Shown here one piece after another: positions 13,201 to 25,200 of a stretch of DNA of 64,000 bases; the first letter of the stretch is position 1, and the number at the start of each line of letters is the position of its first letter. Source of the stretch: Photorhabdus luminescens subsp. luminescens. GTDB taxonomy: Bacteria; Pseudomonadota; Gammaproteobacteria; Enterobacterales; Enterobacteriaceae. A program made the translations under genes and the position numbers. The stretch lies in assembly GCF_001083805.1 (NCBI RefSeq), contig NZ_JXSK01000001.1, positions 186,001-250,000 of the forward strand. Reading direction: 5' to 3'. The notes beneath the pieces were generated by a model. It did not search any database and had not been told where the DNA came from. It was given only the letters and a program-made list of their open reading frames with translations.

Positions 13201-16200
13201 GCGTTGCCTGCGGGGATGACGAAGATCCCCATCGGTCGACCGATAGCCAATACGCGGGTTTATCTACTGGACGCCAATGGTCAACCAGTACCGTTGGATG
13301 TGGAAGGAGAGATTTATATCGGCGGGGATGGAGTTGCCTGTGGTTATCTTAATCGTCCTGAACTGACCGCAGAACGTTTCCTTATTGATCCGTTCAGTGG
13401 TATCCCAGATGCACGTATGTACCGCACCGGGGATTTAGCCCGTTACCTGCCGGATGGCAATCTGGAATTTCTGGGCCGTAATGACCAGCAGGTGAAAATC
13501 CGTGGTTTCCGTATTGAACCGGGGGAAATCGAAGCCCGGCTGATGGAACACCCGGCGGTGAATGAAGTGGTTGTGCTAGTGATGGGTGATGGTCAGGATA
13601 AACGGCTGGTGGCTTATGTCGTGGCAGAAGCGGATGAGGAGTTAGTTAACCGTCTGCATACTCACTTAAGTACAGTTTTACCGGATTATATGGTGCCGGC
13701 CGCTTTTGTGCGTCTGGATGATTTTCCGTTGACGCCAAACGGCAAACTAGATCGCCGGGCGCTGCCGGTGCCGGGGGAAGAGGCTGTTGCCCGACAGATT
13801 TACGTCGCACCATCAGGGGAGATGGAAACCACATTGGCGGCTATTTGGCGTGAATTACTCGGTGTCGAGCGGATTAGCCGGTATGACAACTTTTTCTCAC
13901 TGGGCGGCCATTCGTTGCTGGCAGTGCGGATGATGAACCGGATAGCGGCGTTAGGGATTGAATTACCGTTGTCCACGTTGTTTACATCCCCTGTTTTGAC
14001 CACTTTTGCTGAAGCGATGCGTACTCAGTTTGACGAGTCGGGCAAGATATTACCCGCTATTGTTCCGTTATCTCGTGATGATCAATTGCCGTTATCATTT
14101 GCGCAACAGCGTCTGTGGTTCCTGGCCCAGTTTGAGGGGGTGAGTGATGCTTATCATATTCCTCTGGCCCTGCGTTTGCGTGGTCGGCTGAATATCGCCG
14201 CCTGGCAGCAAGCGCTTGATACCTTATTTACCCGCCATGAAGCATTGCGCTCTGTTTTTGTTACTGTTGACGGCCAGCCGCAGGTGGAATTGTTGCCGGC
14301 AGAATGGGGCCTACCGATAAGAAAATATGATTTGCATGACATGTCTGATGTATATGCGCCGCTTGCCTCTCTCTCCGCTCAGGAAGCCAATGCGCCGTTT
14401 GACCTTGCCCGTGGTCCATTAATTCGTTCCAGTCTGGTACAACTGGCTGACGATGATCACGTTTTCTTGCTGACCCAGCATCATATTGTTTCTGATGGTT
14501 GGTCTTTAGGGATACTGAAATCAGAACTGGAGGCGCTTTATTCGGCTTACTTGAACCAACAGCCAGATCCATTGCCACCGTTGACGATTCAATATCCTGA
14601 TTATGCCGCCTGGCAGCGCCAATGGTTGTCGGCTGAACAGATACAATCTCAATCTGATTACTGGCGCACCAAGCTGGCTGACGCGCCAGTTTTACTGGAT
14701 TTGCCGACTGACCGGCCACGTCCGCCTCAGCAATCATTTGCCGGAAATATGTTACCCGTCAGTTTCGATGCGGAGTTAACTCAATCCCTTAAACGCCTGA
14801 GTGAACAGCAGGGCGTCACATTATTTATGACCCTGTTAGCTGCCTGGGCAACGGTTCTATCACGTCTGTCAGGTCAGGAAGATCTGGTTATCGGTACACC
14901 GAGTGCCGGTCGCAGTCGGCAGGAAGTGGAATCTCTGATTGGTTTCTTTGTGAACACACTAGCGTTGCGTATGGATTTATCCGGTGCGCCGAATGTAGCG
15001 GAATTGCTGGCGCGTGTGCGGCAAACTGCGCTGGCAGCGCAGGAGCATCAAGACCTGCCATTTGAACAGGTGGTAGAAATCGTGCAGCCACCGCGCCGAC
15101 TGGCGCATACCCCATTGTTCCAGGTGATGTTTGCCTGGCAGAACAATGAGAACACGGAATGGAGACTGCCGGGACTAGTGGTTTCACCGGTCGAGCAAGC
15201 TTTGGATGTGATTAAGTTCGATCTTGAGCTGAACTTGTTTGAGGTGGAGGGCCGAATTGTCGGTTATCTGAATTATGCCACCGCTCTATTTGATCAAGCG
15301 ACCATTGAGCGGCAGGTGGGCTATCTCCATACCGTGCTGCGGGCGATGGCGGTAAATCCTCAACAGACGGTTGGAAGAATCGATATTCTGACAGTGGCAG
15401 AGCGCAGGCTGTTACTGGAAACCCGGAATGCCATTGAAACACAATATCCTGAACAGCTATATCCTAAACAGCTATGTATTCATCAATTATTTGAACAACA
15501 GGTGGAGAACGCGCCTAATGAAACGGCACTGGTGTATGAAGAACATACCCTCAGCTATGCCGAGCTCAATGCCCGAGCTAATCGTCTGGCGCATCAACTG
15601 ATAGCGTTGGGCGTCATGCCGGACCAACGGGTGGCGGTTTGTGTGTCGCGATCACTGGCAATGGTGGTGGGAGTATTGGCGGTGCTGAAAGCCGGGGGGG
15701 CCTATGTACCGTTGGATCCGGTTTATACCGGTGAGCGCTTGGCACATATCCTGACCGATGCTGCCCCCGCTATTTTACTGGCGGATAACGTCGGGCGTGA
15801 TGCGCTGGGAGAGGACGCGCTGGCAAGGCTGACGGTACTTGACCCGAATAGTCTGCCTGATCAGCCGGACAGTAACCCGCAGGTGCCAACATTGACGGCA
15901 CAGCATCTGGCGTATGTGATTTACACCTCGGGTTCGACCGGTACGCCGAAAGGGGTAATGGTAGAGCATCGTCATATCCTGCGTTTGTTCGACGCCACTG
16001 AATCCTGGTATCACTTTAACCGGCAAGATATTTGGTGCCTGTTCCATTCCATTGCGTTTGACTTCTCGGTGTGGGAATTATGGGGAGCCTTACGCTACGG
16101 CGCTAAACTGGTATTGACCCCGCACGCGATTGCCCGCTCATCCCAGGAGCTGCATCAATTCGTGTGTCAGCACGGCATCACCGTATTGAATCAGACCCCC

Positions 16201-19200
16201 AGCGCCTTCAAAGCTTTTATTGCCAGTTATGTCGCCAATCCGTTACCGGACTGCTTGCGCTATATCATCTTTGGCGGGGAAGCACTCGATCCGAGTATTC
16301 TGAAACCGTGGTATGCCCTGCGTGAGGAGACATTGCCTCAGTTGGTGAATATGTACGGTATCACCGAGACCACAGTTCACGTCACTTACCGGGCACTGAA
16401 TCGCCATGATGTGGAACAGACAACGAGTCCTATTGGTACGCGTATCCCGGACTTAACCCTCTATCTTCTGGATAAATATCGTCAGCCAGTACCGTTAGGC
16501 GCCGTAGGTGAGTTATATATTGGCGGGGCTGGTGTGGCACGGGGTTATCTCAATCGCCCTGAACTGACGGCGGAACGTTTTCTACCGGATACGTTCAGTA
16601 GTGAACCTGAACCCGATGCCCGAATGTACCGGACCGGGGATTTGGCCCGCTACCTGCCGGACGGCAATCTGGAGTTTCTGGGCCGTAATGACCAGCAGGT
16701 GAAAATCCGCGGTTTCCGCATTGAACCGGGGGAAATCGAAGCCCGGCTGATGGAACACCCGGCGGTGAGTGAAGCGGTTGTGCTGGCATTGGATGATGGT
16801 CAGGATAAACGGCTGGTGGCTTATGTAGCGGCAGAAGCGGATGACCGGTTGGTTAACAGCTTGCGTACTCATCTGAGTGCTATTTTGCCGGATTATATGG
16901 TGCCAGCAGCCTTTGTACGCTTGGATACCTTCCCGTTGACGCCGAACGGTAAGTTGGACCGTCGAGCGCTGCCGATACCGGGGGAGGAAGCAGTTGCCCG
17001 TCAGGTTTACGCAGCGCCGCAAGGGGAAACAGAAACCCTATTGGCCGCTATCTGGAGCGAGTTGTTAGGTATTGAACAGATCAGTCGGCACGACAGTTTC
17101 TTTGCCCTAGGCGGCCATTCATTGCTGGCGGTGCGGATGATTGAACGTCTGCGTAATGCGGGGTTAACGCTGGCGGTACGTGACCTGTTCCAATCCCCGG
17201 TGTTATCGGCATTTGCCCAAACAGTAGGACAATCACAAGCGGTGGTGGCGCCGGAGAATGTCATTACCCCGGCAACCACAGTGCTCACCCCTGAAATGTT
17301 GCCGTTGATTGAGCTGACCCAAACTGAGATTGACCATATCGTTGAACAAGTACCGGGTGGAATAGCTAATATTCAAGATATTTATGCCCTGTCCCCGTTA
17401 CAGGACGGTATTCTGTTCCATCATCTACTGGCGAATAAAGGTGATCCGTACTTATTGGTCAGTCAAACGGCCTTCACTGATCGATCTCTGTTGGACAGTT
17501 ATTTGGCAGCCGTGCAACAGGTGATTAACCGCCATGACATCTTGCGTACTGCTTTTATCTGGCAAGGATTATCAGCGCCGGTTCAGGTGGTCTGGCGTCA
17601 GGCGCCGTTATCAGTGACTGAATTAGTGTTGGAGCCTGTTAATGGACCGGTTTATGAACAACTCATTCAACGTTTTGACCCGCGTCATCATCGCCTCGAC
17701 TTGAGCCAAGCTCCTTTGCTGCGCTTTGTGGTGGCGCAAGAAACGGATGGTCGCTGGATTGTACTGCAATTGCAGCATCATCTGATTGGCGATCACACGA
17801 CGCTGGAAGTGATGAACCGCGAAGTTCAGGCGTACCTCACTGGGCAGGAAGAGAGCCTGTCGGCACCCGTTCCTTTCCGCAACTTGGTGGCTCAAGTCCG
17901 ATTGGGCGTGAGCCAAGCCGAGCATACCCGCTTTTTTACTGATATGTTGGCAGAGGTAGATCAACCGACGCTGCCGTTCGGATTAACGGAAGTACATCGA
18001 GATGGTTCGCAGGTGACAGAGTTGTACCGGATGTTGCCCGCCATACTGAATAACCGCTTGCGTAGTCAAGCCCGACGTCTGGGCGTTAGTTTGGCGGCAT
18101 TGTGTCATCTAGCCTGGGCACAGGTCTTATCGCGTATCTGTGGACAAGAGACAGTGGTGTTCGGCACTGTGCTGTTTGGGAGGATGCAGGCCGGGGAAGG
18201 CGCTGACAGCGGTATGGGACTGTTTGTCAACACCTTGCCGTTGCGACTGGATATGGATGATACCCCGGTGCAGGACAGTGCTCGGGCAGCACATGTCCGG
18301 TTAGCTGGATTACTGGCGCATGAACACGCTTCACTGGCACTGGCTCAACGTTGTAGTGGAGTGCCGGGGGAAACGCCTCTGTTTAGTGCTTTGTTGAACT
18401 ACCGGCATAGTGCGCAGCCAGTCACTGTAGATGAAATTAACAGCGGTATAGAGTCCTTTAGCGGGCAGGAACGTACCAACTATCCGTTTGTGCTGTCGGT
18501 GGAGGATTTTGGTCACGCTTTGGGATTGACCGCCCAAGTGGCGCAACCGTTTGATCCGGAACGGATGTGCGGTTATATGCAACAGGCGCTGGAAAGTTTG
18601 GCAGAAACACTTGAACAGGCCCCGGAAACGCCGGTACGGATGTTGGAAATTTTGCCTGAAACTGAACGCGCATTGTTATTAAAAACCTGGAATGCGACTG
18701 AAGTTGCCTACCCTGAGCAGTTATGTATCCATCAGTTATTTGAACAACAAGTGGAGAAAAACCCGGATGCTACAGCACTGGTGTATGACGAACAGACGTA
18801 CAGCTATGCGGAATTGAATACCCGCGCTAACCGACTGGCCCATCAACTGATTGCGCTGGGTATTGCGCCAGACCAGCGAGTCGCGATTTGTGTTACACGT
18901 TCACTGACGATGGTCGTGGGCTTGCTGGCGGTGTTGAAAGCGGGCGGCGCCTATGTTCCATTGGACCCGGCTTATCCGGGGAAACGTTTGGCACATATTT
19001 TAACCGATGCAGCCCCGGCTATTTTGCTGGCGGATAATGCAGGATGTGCCGCATTGGGCGAAAAGGCATTGGCAGGACTCACGGTACTGGATCCGAATAC
19101 GCTGCCTGATCAACCGGACAGTAACCCGCAAGTGCCCGCACTGACTGCACGGCATCTGGCATATGTAATTTACACCTCCGGTTCCACTGGCACACCAAAA

Positions 19201-22200
19201 GGCGTGATGGTTGAGCATCGTGGACTGGTTAATCTCATTCAGGATAAAATCGCCCAGTTTGACATTCACTCGGGTAGCCGGATGTTGCAGTTTGCCTCAT
19301 TGAGTTTCGATGCCAGTGTTTGGGAAATCATGATGGCGTTGGGAAGTGGGGCCAGTCTGATTATTGCTGTCGATATCGTCCGGCAGGACCCGCTTCGTCT
19401 CTGGCATTATCTGGAACAACAGGCAGTGACCCATGCTTGTCTGACCCCGGCCCTACTCCGGGAAAGGACCGATTTACCGGAAATGATGATAAGACCGACG
19501 TTGATACTCGGTGGCGAGGCGCCCAGCACAATGCTGCTTCAGGCACTGAGTCGTCGGACAACGGTGTTTAATGCCTATGGCCCGACAGAAATCACGGTGT
19601 GTGCGACGACCTGGCGTTGTCCGCCAGACTATACAGATACATTAGTACCTATCGGCCATCCGACGGCGAACACCCAGATTTATTTACTGGATGCTTACGG
19701 CCAGCCAGTGCCGTTGGGGGCAGTAGGTGAATTATATGTTGGTGGTGCAGGTGTGGCGCGTGGCTACCTTAATCGTCCTGAACTGACGGCTGAACGCTTC
19801 TTAGCTGACCCATTTAGTGAGATGCCGGATGCGCGGATGTATCGGACCGGGGATTTGGCCCGCTACTTACCGGACGGCAATCTGGAATTCCTGGGCCGCA
19901 ATGACCAGCAGGTCAAAATCCGCGGTTTCCGTATTGAGCCGGGGGAAATCGAAGCCCGACTGATGGAACACCCAACTGTGCAAGAAGCTGTTGTGTTGGT
20001 GCTGGGTGATGAGCAGAACAAACGGCTGGTAGCTTATGTGGTGGCAGAAGCGGCTGAGACGCTGGTTAACCATCTGCGTACACACTTGAGCGCAACTTTA
20101 CCGGATTATATGGTGCCGGCGGCTTTTGTACGCCTGAATGCCTTCCCGCTGACCCCGAGCGGTAAGTTGGACCGTCGAGCATTACCGATACCGGGAGAAG
20201 AGGCTTTTGCCCGGCAAATTTACGCTGCGCCGTCAGGGGAAATAGAAACCACATTAGCCGCTATTTGGCGTGAATTACTGGGTGTTGAGCGGATTAGCCG
20301 GTATGACAACTTTTTCGCACTGGGCGGCCATTCCCTGTTGGCAGTGCGGATGATGAACCGGATAACGGCGTTGGGGATTGAATTGCCGTTGTCTACGTTA
20401 TTTACATTCCCTGTTTTGACCGCTTTTGCCGAAGCGATAAGTATGCGGTTTGATGAATCGGACAAAATATTGCCCACGATCATTTCAATATCCCGTGAAG
20501 GCCAATTGCCGTTATCATTCGCTCAACAGCGTCTGTGGTTCCTGGCCCAGTTTGACGGGGTGAGTGAGACCTATCATATTCCAGTGGCCCTGCGTTTGCG
20601 TGGTCGGCTGGATATCGCTGCCTGGCAGCAAGCGCTTGACACACTGTTTGCTCGTCATGAAGTGTTACGTTCTGTCTTCGTTGCTATTGACGGTCAGCCG
20701 CAGGTGGAGTTATTGCCGGCGGCATCAGGTTTGCCGATGAAAAAGTATGATCTGTGTAATGCGCCTGATGTGGATGAGCAGCTTGCCTCTCTCTCTGTTC
20801 AGGAAGCAGGAGCTCCATTTGATCTTGCCCGTGGCCCATTAATGCGTTCCAGTCTGGTACAGCTGGCTGACGATGAACACGTTTTCTTGCTGACTTTGCA
20901 TCATATTGTTTTCGATGGCTGGTCTGTCAGCGTGTTGATGCGTGAATTAAGTACCCTTTACACCGCTTTTCTAACCGGGCAGTCAGATCCGTTACCACCG
21001 TTGACGATTCAGTACCCTGATTACGCCGCTTGGCAGCATCAGTGGCTGTCGGCTGAACGTATACAGTCCCAATCTGACTATTGGCGTGAAAGGTTGGTTG
21101 ATGCACCGGTTCTCCTGGATTTGCCGACTGACCGGCCGCGTCCGCGTCAGCAGTCATTTACCGGGGCCTTATTGCCCATCAGCCTAGATGCGGAGTTAAC
21201 CCAATCCCTCAAGCGCTTGAGTGAACAGCAGGGTGTTACGTTATTTATGACGTTACTGGCTGCTTGGGCAACAGTTCTGTCGCGCCTGTCAGGTCAGGAA
21301 GATCTGGTTATCGGTACGCCAAGCGCGGGCCGCAGTCGGCAAGAAGTAGAATCTTTAATTGGCTTCTTTGTCAATACCCTGGCGTTGCGTATGGATTTAT
21401 CCGGTACGCCGAATGTGGCGGAATTACTGGCGCGTGTACGGCAAACTGCGCTGGCGGCACAGGAACATCAGGACCTGCCATTTGAACAGGTGGTGGAAAT
21501 CGTGCAACCACCACGCCACTTGGCACACACCCCGCTATTCCAGGTGATGTTTGCCTGGCAGAACAATGAAGGTAAGGACTGGATGTTACCCGGATTGATT
21601 GTTTCACCTGTCGGACAAACTTCTGATATGGCTAAATTTGATCTTGAATTGAGCCTATCTGAGGTGGACGGCCGGATTGTCGGTTATCTGAATTATGCTA
21701 CCGCCCTGTTTGATCAAGCGACCATTGAGCGGCAGGTGGGCTATCTCCATACCGTACTACAAGAGATGGCAGCTAACCCTCAACAGCCAGTCGGGAAAAT
21801 CGATATCCTGACTGTGGCGGAACGCAAGTTGTTATTGGAAACCTGGAATGCAACTCAGACGCCGTATCCTGACCGGTTATGCATTCATCGACTGTTTGAG
21901 CAACAGGCAGAGAAAACTCCTGATGCGGTAGCGCTGGTGTATAAAGAACGTATTCTCAGTTATTCCGAATTAAATGCTCGTGCCAACCGACTGGCCCGCC
22001 AGTTAATCGAACAGGGGATACGGTCGGATGATCGGATTGCGGTGCTGTTAGAGCGTTCTGTTGAGCTGGTTGTGGCTCAATTGGCTATTCTCAAAGCCGG
22101 TGCTGTTTATGTGCCGATCGATCCCCGAGTGCCAGATGAACGGAAGAACTGGTTGATAAACGACTGTTCAGCCAAATTATTGCTCACCGATATCCCGGTT

Positions 22201-25200
22201 GATCTGACGATTCCTTTATATTGCCTTGCTGGTGAGATGGGTGCTATCAGGGAGGAGGATGACTTTAATCTTGACTTGCCTCGGTCCAGTACCGAGCTGG
22301 CTTATATTATGTACACTTCCGGCTCGACCGGCATGCCAAAAGGGGTCATGGTGCCGCATCGTGCGGTGGTTCGGCTGGTGATTAATAATGGGTACGCCGA
22401 CATCGGACCGAATGATCGGGTGGCATTTGAAGCTAATCCGGTTTTTGATGCCAGCACCTTTGAAGTCTGGGCGCCATTGCTCAATGGCGGCGCGCTGGTG
22501 GTGATTGATCACGCCACGTTGCTGACGCCTAAAGAGTTTGTTCAGGCATTACAGGCTTATGATATTACCGTGGTGTGGCTGAGTGTCGGGCTGTTTAACC
22601 GGCTGGCGACAGAGTTGTCCCCGGTGCTGCCACAAATCAAAACCCTGATTGTCGGCGGCGATGTGCTGGATCCGCATGTGATAGCACAGGTTCTGCGTGA
22701 CAGTCCGCCTCAACAGTTATTGAATGGCTATGGACCGAGTGAGGGTACAACCTTCACCACCACCTACCGTATCGCAGAAGTATTACCAGAAGTGACTCGT
22801 ATCCCCATTGGTCGGCCAATAGCCAATACGCGGGTTTATCTGTTGGATACCTATGGTCAGCCAGTGCCGCAAGGAGTAACCGGTGAGATTTATATCGGCG
22901 GGGATGGAGTTGCCTGTGGCTATCTCAATCGTCCCGAACTGACTGTGGAGCGCTTTCTTGCGGACCCCTTTAGCGGTAAACCGGGAGCACGGATGTACCG
23001 CACCGGGGATTTGGCCCGTTACCTGCCAGACGGCAATCTGGATTTCCTGGGCCGTAATGACCAACAGGTGAAAATCCGTGGTTTCCGTATTGAGCCGGGG
23101 GAAATAGAAGCCCGGTTGATGGATCATCCGGTGGTGAGTGAAGCGGTTGTGTTGGCGCTGGGTGACGGGCAGGACAAACGATTGGTAGCTTATGTGGCGG
23201 CAGAAGCGAATGAAGAATTGGCTAACCATCTGCGTACTCACCTGAGCGCCATTTTACCGGATTATATGGTACCGGCAGCGTTTGTACGTCTGGAGACCTT
23301 CCCGTTGACGCCAAACGGCAAACTGGACCGTCGGGCATTACCGGCGCCGGGGGAAGAAGCTTTTGCCCGGCAAATTTATGAAGCGCCGCAGGGAGAAGCA
23401 GAAATCCTATTGGCTGCTATCTGGAGCGAACTGTTGGGCATTGAACAGGTGAGTCGGCACGATAGCTTCTTTGCGTTGGGTGGTCATTCATTGTTAGCGG
23501 TGCGGATGATTGAGCGTCTGCGTAATGCAGGACTAATGCTGGCGGTACGTGATCTGTTCCAATCCCCGGTGTTGTCCGCGTTTGCCCAAACAGTAGGGCA
23601 GTCTCGGGCAGTGGTGGCGCCAGCGAATGTCATCACCCCGGCGACCATAGCACTTATACCAGCAATGTTGCCGTTGATTGAGTTGGACCAATCTGAGATT
23701 GACCATATTGTGGAACAAGTGCCGGGTGGAATTGCCAATATTCAGGATATCTATGCCCTGTCGCCGTTGCAGGACGGTATTCTGTTCCACCATCTTCTGG
23801 CGAACAAAGGCGATCCGTATCTATTGGCTTATCCTATGGCCTTTGCTGATCGATTTTTACTGGATTGTTATCTAGCGGCGGTACAACAGGTGATTAATCG
23901 CCATGACATCCTGCGTACTGCATTTATCTGGCAAGGACTATCTGTTCCGGCCCAGGTAGTCTGGCGTCAAGCGCCGTTATCAGTGACTGAATTGACGTTG
24001 GATCACGCAGATGGACCGGTTTATGAACAACTGATTCAACGTTTTGATCCGCGTCAGCATCGTCTTGATTTGAGCCAGGCGCCGCTGTTACGTTTTGTTA
24101 TTGCACAGGAAACGGATGGTCGCTGGATTGCGTTGCAATTGCAGCATCATTTGATTGGCGACCATACCGCAATGGAGGTGATGAACCGAGACGTTCAGGC
24201 GTACCTTGCCGGACAGGGGGAAAGCTTGCCTATCCCGGTTCCTTTCCGCAATTTGGTGGCTCAGGCCCGGTTGGGGATGAGTCAGGCCGAACATACCCGT
24301 TTCTTCACCGATATGCTGGCAGAGGTGGATCAACCGACGCTGCCATTTGGGTTGACGGAAGTACATCGGGATGGTTCACAGGTAGCGGAATCGCGCCGAA
24401 TGTTGGCCGCTACGTTGAATGACCGTTTACGTCATCAGGCCCGGCGTTTGGGCGTCAGTTTGGCGGCGTTATGTCATCTGGCCTGGGCACAGGTATTGTC
24501 ACGTACCAGCGGACAGGCGAAAGCGGTGTTCGGCACCGTGCTGTTTGGACGGATGCAGGCAGGAGAAGGAGCTGACAGCGGCATGGGACTGTTCATCAAT
24601 ACCTTGCCGTTACGACTGGACATGGATGATACCCCGGTACAAGACAGTGTACGGGCAGCGCATACCCGGCTGGCGGGATTGCTGGAGCATGAACATGCGT
24701 CACTGGCGCTGGCTCAACGTTGCAGTGGGGTGCAAAATGAAATACCACTCTTCAGTGCCTTGTTGAACTACCGGCATAATGCGCCGGCTGTTATCACGGA
24801 TGAAATTATCAGCGGCATTGAATCCTTAGGCGGTCGAGAGCGCACGAACTATCCGTTTGTCTTGTCAGTGGAAGATTTTGGCAATGCACTGGGACTGACG
24901 GCGCAAATCGTTCAACCCATTGATCCGGATAGGATATGTGGGTATATGCAACAGGCGCTGGAAAGTCTGGCAGAGGCGCTTGAACAACGGCCAGAGACAC
25001 CGGTACGGTCGCTGAATATCTTACCGGCAGCGGAGAAGAAGCTGTTGCTGGAGACCTGGAATGCAACCCAGGCGTTGTATCCTGACCAGTGTTGTATTCA
25101 CCGACTGTTTGAACAACAGGCAGGAAAAACCCCTGATGCGATAGCGCTGATGTATGGAGAATATATTCTCAGCTATGCGGAATTAAATGCCCGCGCCAAC

